A stretch of DNA of 37,712 nucleotides from CAYSBE01 sp964429245 (GTDB lineage Bacteria; Bacteroidota; Bacteroidia; UKL13-3): contig CAYSBE010000008.1 in the NCBI GenBank assembly GCA_964429245.1, positions 1 through 37,712 of the forward strand, given 5' to 3'. The translations under genes and the position numbers were made by a program. Positions 33,694 to 37,712 of this stretch are shown here, piece by piece. The notes below the pieces were generated by a model. It saw only the letters and a list, made by a program, of their open reading frames with translations, did no database searches and was not told the origin of the DNA. Position 1 is the first letter of the stretch. Each line of letters begins with the position of its first letter.

Positions 33694-34188
33694 ATGCCCT
33701 GGTACGCCCTTTATACAAAGCCCCGCAACGAAAAAAAAGCAGCCGATGAATTGCAAATAAAAGGCTATGAAGTGTACCTACCTTTGATTACCACCATCAA
33801 ACAATGGAGCGACCGCAAAAAAAAGGTGCAAATTCCATTGTTTAATTCATACCTTTTTATTCAAAGCGATTACGAAAAAAACTATATGGATATTTTATCG
33901 GTATTTGGTGTCGTAAAATTTGTGCGTATAGGAAAAGAAATTGCCTCCATTCGTGACGAACAAATCCAAAATATTAAAACATTTCTAAGTCACGATGCTG
34001 CTATTCAGGTGGTAAATCAAACACAATTTGTACTGGGTGATGCCGTAAAAATCACGCACGGACCCTTTTTAGGTATGAAAGGAAAACTGGCAGCATACCG
34101 CCAATCTACCTTTTTTGCCATTGAAATTGAACAATTAGGTGCCAACTTGCTTGTAACCATACCGGTAAATTACCTTGAGAAGTATTGA
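33694..34188 (+). CDS. UpxY/RfaH-like NusG-family antiterminator
   Basis: The 164-residue protein has the NusG N-terminal domain (WYALYTKPRNEKKAADEL, GYEVYLPLITTIKQWSDRKK, PLFNSYLFI) and a C-terminal KOW domain (GDAVKITHGPFLGMKGKL). Specialised NusG paralogues of the UpxY type in Bacteroidota bind RNA polymerase early in capsule operons and stop it from terminating. This gene lies inside a polysaccharide locus, 15 bases after the Uma2 stop, which fits that role for the downstream genes. General NusG is longer-range and usually beside secE, which is not here. Confidence 0.88.
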   Translation: MPWYALYTKPRNEKKAADELQIKGYEVYLPLITTIKQWSDRKKKVQIPLFNSYLFIQSDYEKNYMDILSVFGVVKFVRIGKEIASIRDEQIQNIKTFLSHDAAIQVVNQTQFVLGDAVKITHGPFLGMKGKLAAYRQSTFFAIEIEQLGANLLVTIPVNYLEKY

Positions 34189-34520
34189 TTTCTATTTTGC
34201 TTCATTATCCGACACCTTTAGTTTACAATTGACTGGCTTCAAGCTTCATTCAATGCATATACGCTTAATTGCCTTCGAATTGAAAGCATGTTGATTATTT
34301 GATCATAACTGTCTGGTTAAAAGCTCCATAATTATAATAAATTACTTGACTTTTTGGATTTAATTATTCAATATTGAGTACTTTTTTTACTCATTGTTGT
34401 TGGCACTGCAAAAAAATGCACTGTGACTGACGGGGCGAAGCCGTGTAATAAGATGCGAGATAATGAGAAGCGAGATAGCGGGAAAAAAATATTAACTCCA
34501 TGTTTATTGATTAACTGGTT
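34189..34520 (+). other. 332-base interval without a gene
   Basis: It holds a 6-bp inverted repeat TGAGTA-7-TACTCA (34375-34393) with a T-run in its loop, a GGC-GAA-GCC mini-hairpin near 34434-34444, and the purine-rich repeat at 34450-34475. No protein-coding frame is convincing. It could be the leader of the downstream nonulosonate genes and the place where the antiterminator loads, but no known pause or ops element is recognisable. Confidence 0.5.
34450..34475 (+). repeat. 26-base purine-rich direct repeat, left copy
   Basis: AAGATGCGAGATAA-y-GAGAAGCGAGA occurs here and at 35530-35555 with one difference in 26 bases, 1,080 bases apart. The copies bracket the four-helix-bundle gene and the wHTH gene. 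Confidence 0.8.
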
Positions 34521-34874
34521 GTGAGCAGAAGACATAATTACGAACAATTGGAAATTTATAAAAACGGAATTGAGATTTCAGTTACTGTTCTGGGGTTTAT
34601 TGACGAAATCAGGCCTTACAGGCTGGCCGAAAACATAATGGCTGCAGCTATCTCTATTCCAGGTAATATAGCAGAAGGATCTGAACGAAGTACTGACAAA
34701 GAATTTAAGCGCTTCTTAGAATTTTCCAGTGGTTCATCATCAGAATTAGCTACCCAGCTCACAGTAATTATTTCTGCTAATAAATACGAACACTTGAATC
34801 TTAAGGAACTATTATCGAAAGTGAAGAACAATAACAATATGATCCGTGGCTTTATGAAAACTTTGGAATCATAA
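34521..34874 (+). CDS. Four-helix-bundle protein (23S rRNA IVS / Avd-like)
   Basis: The 117-residue protein matches the four-helix-bundle family found in 23S rRNA intervening sequences and related to Avd proteins of diversity-generating retroelements: NYEQLEIYKNGIEI, RPYRLAENIMAAAISIPGNIAEG, STDKEFKRFLEFSSGSSSEL, and the last helix NNNMIRGFMKTLES. The start is GTG at 34521: a stop lies in frame at 34512-34514 and no ATG is near. Its function as a free-standing gene is unknown. It stands between a purine-rich repeat (34450) and a pyrimidine-rich inverted counterpart (34895-34999). Confidence 0.85.
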   Translation: MSRRHNYEQLEIYKNGIEISVTVLGFIDEIRPYRLAENIMAAAISIPGNIAEGSERSTDKEFKRFLEFSSGSSSELATQLTVIISANKYEHLNLKELLSKVKNNNNMIRGFMKTLES

Positions 34875-34894
34875 TATCCCACTTCTTAAAGTTG

Positions 34895-34999
34895 TACCCT
34901 CTCAAAATCTCACGCTCTCGATTCTCGAAATCTCATTCTCTCGAAATCTAGAACTCTCACCCTCACGCCCTCTCGAACTCTCACCCTCTCGCCTCTCCA
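34895..34999 (+). repeat. Pyrimidine-rich low-complexity repeat region
   Basis: C/T-rich words recur: TCTCGAAATCT twice (34923-34933, 34939-34949) and GAACTCTCACCCTC twice (34951-34964, 34975-34988). Its reverse complement uses the same GAGAT/CGAGA/GAGAA vocabulary as the repeats at 34450 and 35530, so it is an inverted relative of them. Confidence 0.7.
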
Positions 35000-35002
35000 C
35001 AT

Positions 35003-35530
35003 ATGCTCGACACCCTCATTACTTCCAAAACCCGAATCAAGTTACTGCTTAAGTTCTTTCTGAACGGGCAGAACAAGGCTTATTTGCGTAACCTGGAAGC
35101 TGAGTTTGGCGAAAGCTCTAATGGTATTCGTGTAGAACTAAATAAGTTTGAAGAAGCCGGATTGCTTACTACCAGTGCCGAAGGGAATAAAAAAATATAT
35201 ACTGCCAATTCCCGACACCCAATGTATGGAGATATCCGCAGCATCTTAATGAAATATACAGGACTTGATAAAATTGCCGAACAGGTTATCTCAAAGTTAG
35301 GTGAAGTAGAAGCTGTCTATCTAGTTGGAGAATTGGCCCGTGGATTGGATAATCCGATTATTGATTTGGTGTTTGTGGGAGAACTTGACAAAAATTATTT
35401 ATTAAGACTAACTGAACGTGCTGAAAAGCTCATTCATAAAAAAGTACGATTCGTCATCTTCTCTGTAGAAGAATTTGAAATCCAAAAGCATGTCATTCTG
35501 CAGCAGGCGCATGTGGAGATATTGAATTGA
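35003..35530 (+). CDS. Winged-helix protein with nucleotidyltransferase-like domain
   Basis: The 175-residue protein has an N-terminal winged helix (SKTRIKLLLKFFLNGQNKAY, LRNLEAEFGESSNGIRVEL, LNKFEEAGLLTT, NKKIYTANSRHPMYGDI) and a C-terminal MNT-type nucleotidyltransferase-like half (VEAVYLVGELARGLDNP then IIDLVFVG). The glycine-serine of the catalytic GS motif reads GE and the first metal-binding aspartate is replaced, so catalysis is doubtful. Such proteins recur in Bacteroidota polysaccharide loci, probably as regulators of the cluster. neuB follows after 86 bases that include a purine-rich repeat. Confidence 0.75.
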   Translation: MLDTLITSKTRIKLLLKFFLNGQNKAYLRNLEAEFGESSNGIRVELNKFEEAGLLTTSAEGNKKIYTANSRHPMYGDIRSILMKYTGLDKIAEQVISKLGEVEAVYLVGELARGLDNPIIDLVFVGELDKNYLLRLTERAEKLIHKKVRFVIFSVEEFEIQKHVILQQAHVEILN

Positions 35531-35555
35531 AGATGCGAGATAACGAGAAGCGAGA
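35530..35555 (+). repeat. 26-base purine-rich direct repeat, right copy
   Basis: This is the second copy of the repeat at 34450-34475 (25 of 26 bases equal), directly after the stop of the wHTH gene, followed by further GAGA-type sequence. Confidence 0.8.
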
Positions 35556-35616
35556 GACGAGATACAAAATATAAACCTTAAGTCTTCTGTCTATTGCTCT
35601 CAATTTAAGAAAATAT

Positions 35617-36627
35617 ATGCAAAAAAATACATTCATCATCGCTGAAATAGCACAAGCACACGAAGGTAGTCTGGGAATTGCACACAGCTATATTGATGCG
35701 CTGGCTGATTGCGGTGTGGATGCAGTGAAGTTTCAAACACATATTGCCGAAGCAGAAAGTAGCAACAAAGAGCAATTCCGTGTAAAATTCAGTTACGAAG
35801 ATGCCACACGTTACGATTATTGGAAACGTATGGAATTTACACCCGATCAATGGGCAGGACTGAAACAACACTGTGAAGAAAAAGGCATGGAATTTATTTC
35901 ATCACCTTTCTCGATTGCTGCAATAGAATTATTAGAAAAACTGAACGTAAAAAGATACAAAATAGGTTCAGGTGAATTAACCAATTACCTGATGCTCGAT
36001 AAAATAGCACGTACCGGAAAGCCTATCATTCTTTCATCGGGTATGAGTGATTGGAATGAGCTGGATGATACCATTCACTTTTTAAAACCTTTCGGAAATG
36101 CCCTGTCATTGTTACAGTGCACCACCGCCTACCCCACACAACCTGCACACTGGGGCTTGCAAGTAATGCAGGAAATGAAACAGCGCTATCAACTTCCTGT
36201 GGGTTTCTCTGACCATTCGGCTGATATATTTGCCGGACTGGCTGCTGCTTCTTTGGGAGCTGAATTACTCGAGTTTCATGTGGTGTTTGACCACCGCATG
36301 TTCGGGCCAGATGCAAAAGCCTCACTTACCATACAACAGACCCAAAAGCTGGTAAGCGGTGTACGGCAAATAGATGAATCGCTGAATGCGTATAATACGC
36401 TAAAAACAGATGCCTCAGGTTTTGCTGAATTAAAAAATATGTTTGGTAAAAGCCTGTCGGTAAATAAAGATTTACCTGCCGGGCACACCATTTCTATTGA
36501 AGACCTCGAATCAAAAAAGCCCGGTAATATGGGGATTCCTGCTAAATACTTTCAAAAGGTTATTGGCAAAAAATTGAAGTCGCCATTAGTGAAGTGGCGT
36601 TTTCTTAGAGAAGAAGATTTATTTTAA
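35617..36627 (+). CDS. neuB: NeuB-family nonulosonate synthase
   Basis: The 336-residue TIM-barrel enzyme condenses phosphoenolpyruvate with an N-acyl-mannosamine (or related 6-carbon sugar) to a nonulosonic acid. Motifs: IAEIAQAHEGSLGIAHSYID, AVKFQTHIAEAESS, EFISSPFSIAAIELL, YKIGSGELTN, PIILSSGMSDWNE, LLQCTTAYPT, and VGFSDHSADIFAGLAAASLGAE; then the C-terminal SAF/antifreeze-like domain (SLSVNKDLPAGHTISIEDLE). Exact product (Neu5Ac, legionaminate or other) is not settled; a hydrolysing epimerase next door favours a Neu5Ac/Leg-type pathway. Confidence 0.9.
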   Translation: MQKNTFIIAEIAQAHEGSLGIAHSYIDALADCGVDAVKFQTHIAEAESSNKEQFRVKFSYEDATRYDYWKRMEFTPDQWAGLKQHCEEKGMEFISSPFSIAAIELLEKLNVKRYKIGSGELTNYLMLDKIARTGKPIILSSGMSDWNELDDTIHFLKPFGNALSLLQCTTAYPTQPAHWGLQVMQEMKQRYQLPVGFSDHSADIFAGLAAASLGAELLEFHVVFDHRMFGPDAKASLTIQQTQKLVSGVRQIDESLNAYNTLKTDASGFAELKNMFGKSLSVNKDLPAGHTISIEDLESKKPGNMGIPAKYFQKVIGKKLKSPLVKWRFLREEDLF

Positions 36628-36633
36628 ACACGG
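36623..36633 (+). repeat. 11-bp inverted repeat, left end of GxxExxY cassette
   Basis: TTTAAACACGG is the exact reverse complement of CCGTGTTTAAA at 37157-37167. It includes the neuB stop codon (36625-36627) and is followed by GGGACACCGTGTTT, so it also makes a local hairpin (36626-36633 with 36640-36647). Confidence 0.75.
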
Positions 36634-36665
36634 GGGACACCGTGTTTCACGGAGATTACACGGAG

Positions 36666-36673
36666 TATATTCG
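36666..36673 (+). promoter_or_regulatory. -7 box 4 nt before the GxxExxY start
   Basis: TATATTCG, then CAAT, then the ATG at 36678. The string TATATTyG-nn-ATATGGAA is shared with the Uma2 gene (33061-33080), implying a leaderless transcript. Confidence 0.45.
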
Positions 36674-36677
36674 CAAT

Positions 36678-37055
36678 ATGGAAATTATCGAGAAAGAGCT
36701 CAGTGATGTTATTTTCAAATCAGCTCTGAATGTACATAAGACATTGGGACCCGGTCTATTGGAATCAGCATATCAAAAATGTCTCATGCTGGAGCTTGTA
36801 AATAAAGGGCTGCATGTTCGAAAAGAGGTTTTGATAGATATAAATTATATGGACTCTGTGATTGAGCGAGCATACAAAATTGATTTACTAGTGGAAGACA
36901 AAATCGTGATAGAGTGTAAAGCAATGGATGCAATCGCTCCTGTGCATATGGCTCAGCTAATGACTTATCTGCGACTTTATGAAAAAAAGCTTGGCATACT
37001 GATAAACTTTAATGTCATGCTTTTAAAAGATGGCTATAAGAGAATAGTAATATAA
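36678..37055 (+). CDS. GxxExxY family protein (PD-(D/E)xK nuclease-like)
   Basis: The 125-residue protein has the name-giving motif GLLESAY (G26, E29, Y32) and a nuclease-like core D69, E79, K81 in KIDLLVEDKIVIECKAMD, then APVHMAQLMTYLRL and LGILINFNVMLLKDG. The family is a small restriction-endonuclease-fold group of unknown role. I chose the ATG at 36678; a GTG at 36642 would translate the CACGGAG-type repeat. Genes of this family are often embedded in CACAGAG/CACGGAG repeats, as here on both sides. It separates neuB from neuC and seems unrelated to sugar synthesis. Confidence 0.88.
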   Translation: MEIIEKELSDVIFKSALNVHKTLGPGLLESAYQKCLMLELVNKGLHVRKEVLIDINYMDSVIERAYKIDLLVEDKIVIECKAMDAIAPVHMAQLMTYLRLYEKKLGILINFNVMLLKDGYKRIVI

Positions 37056-37156
37056 ACTTGAATAAACACGGAGTACTCTAAAAACACAGAGAACACACGG
37101 TATAAATTACAAATCACCACGCCCACCCCGTGCTTACTCGGTGAACCCTGTGAACA

Positions 37157-37167
37157 CCGTGTTTAAA
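37157..37167 (+). repeat. 11-bp inverted repeat, right end of GxxExxY cassette
   Basis: CCGTGTTTAAA is the exact complement of the left repeat at 36623-36633, 545 bases from end to end. Between the gene and this repeat are further AAACACGGAG, AACACAGAGAACACACGG and CGGTGAACCCTGTGAACACCG words. Confidence 0.75.
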
Positions 37168-37177
37168 TAAATTGACT

Positions 37178-37712
37178 TTGAAACTAAAACGTAAAATAGC
37201 TGTAGTTGTAACTGCACGTCCCAGTTACAGCAGAATTAAAACTGCGTTGTATGCCATTCAGCAACACCCGCAACTAGAACTGCAATTGATTGTTGCTGCA
37301 TCGGCCCTGCTCGACCGCTATGGTTCCGCAGTAGACTATATACAAAAAGACGGATTCGATATTGCTGCCAAAGTATTTAATGTACTGGAAGGTGAAAACC
37401 TTACCGCAGCCGCGAAAACTACGGGTATTGGCATACTGGAATTATCAACTGTTTTTGATAACCTTAAACCCGATATTGTGGTAACCATTGCCGACCGTTT
37501 TGAAACAATGGCAACAGCCATTTCAGCTGCGTATATGAACATACCACTTGCACACGTGCAGGGCGGTGAAGTAACTGGAAATATTGATGAAAAAGTACGC
37601 CACAGCATTACCAAGTTGGCCGATTACCATTTTGTGGCATCGGATGATGCACGTGAGCGTGTAATAAAATTAGGTGAAGATCCTGCATATGTGTTTAACA
37701 CAGGGTGCCCGT
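37178..37712 (+). CDS. neuC: NeuC-type UDP-GlcNAc 2-epimerase, hydrolysing (3' part missing)
   Basis: The frame is open from 37178 to the window edge (178 codons). It reads KRKIAVVVTARPSYSRIKTA, then LIVAASALLDRYGSAVDYI, PDIVVTIADRFETMATAISA, PLAHVQGGEVTGNIDEKVR and HSITKLADYHFVASDDARER, the pattern of hydrolysing UDP-N-acetylglucosamine 2-epimerases (NeuC/LegG group), which release ManNAc-type sugar for NeuB. There is no ATG near the beginning; the start is TTG at 37178 (or TTG at 37172), after an in-frame stop at 37151-37153. neuB lies upstream, separated by the GxxExxY cassette. The missing C-terminal half contains the UDP-sugar site. Confidence 0.88.
   Translation, partial: MKLKRKIAVVVTARPSYSRIKTALYAIQQHPQLELQLIVAASALLDRYGSAVDYIQKDGFDIAAKVFNVLEGENLTAAAKTTGIGILELSTVFDNLKPDIVVTIADRFETMATAISAAYMNIPLAHVQGGEVTGNIDEKVRHSITKLADYHFVASDDARERVIKLGEDPAYVFNTGCP

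Noticed and set aside
34346..34374. TTGACT-17-CAATAT, an E. coli-type promoter
   Set aside because: This phylum uses TTTG/TAnnTTTG; the match is expected by chance in AT-rich sequence.
36642..36677. GTG start for the GxxExxY gene
   Set aside because: It would translate the CACGGAG repeat and include the -7 box; the ATG at 36678 aligns with the family start.
33073..37055. Uma2 and GxxExxY nucleases as parts of a defence system
   Set aside because: They are single small genes with no methyltransferase, helicase, toxin partner or other defence gene nearby.
1..37712. tRNA, rRNA, ffs (4.5S) or other standard RNA genes
   Set aside because: I scanned the intergenic regions and saw no cloverleaf, rRNA or SRP-RNA-like sequence; most gaps are too short.

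Overview
The window is an AT-rich bacterial chromosome segment that reads as Bacteroidota. The evidence is the protein families (DUF349, DUF2027/Smr, DUF4159, UpxY-like NusG, ribosomal protein S16 with a long tail, Rho with a long acidic insert, 7TMR-DISM receptor), weak Shine-Dalgarno sequences, and repeated -7 boxes of the form TAnnTTyG, in the best cases with TTTG 19 nt upstream. I cannot place it below phylum. A run of 100 N at 23796-23895 shows it is a scaffolded draft assembly.

Left part (1-11 kb), mostly leftward: a tightly overlapping operon of an E1/ThiF-like adenylyltransferase, a GNAT/LuxI-like acyltransferase and a 7TMR-DISM receptor cut by the window edge (2653 to 1); a divergent single-domain response regulator; then a leftward run of housekeeping genes: rho, 2-Cys peroxiredoxin, dxr, rseP, a secreted unknown protein and a DUF2027/Smr protein. 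A DCC-family oxidoreductase lies upstream of rho.

Middle (10.6-25.5 kb): ffh; the rpsP-rimM-trmD-rplS cluster with a structured rpsP leader; an O-antigen-ligase-like membrane protein; an opposed four-gene overlapping operon (degenerate SAM hydroxide adenosyltransferase, ABM protein, LysM protein, WaaE-like glycosyltransferase); phoH-purC; an HMG-CoA-lyase-like gene; DUF349; a methyltransferase relic; the N gap beside a tandem repeat; DUF4159 and rsmE.

Right part (25.5 kb to end), all rightward: two tandem proton-coupled peptide transporters, then a surface-polysaccharide locus: Wza-like exporter, Wzc-like tyrosine autokinase, a membrane glycosyltransferase, an UpxY-like antiterminator, a wHTH/nucleotidyltransferase-like regulator, neuB, and a neuC cut by the right edge. 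neuB plus neuC imply a nonulosonic (sialic-acid-type) sugar in the polymer. Three small passenger genes interrupt this locus: a Uma2 nuclease, a four-helix-bundle protein and a GxxExxY nuclease. The last two sit inside their own low-complexity or inverted repeats.

The most unusual items are the E1/acyltransferase/7TM-receptor operon, which looks like a make-and-sense small-molecule module; the repeat-flanked passenger cassettes; three genes whose -7 box lies exactly 4 nt before the ATG, suggesting leaderless mRNAs; and the hairpins upstream of rpsP. All functional calls come from reading motifs; no database search was run.
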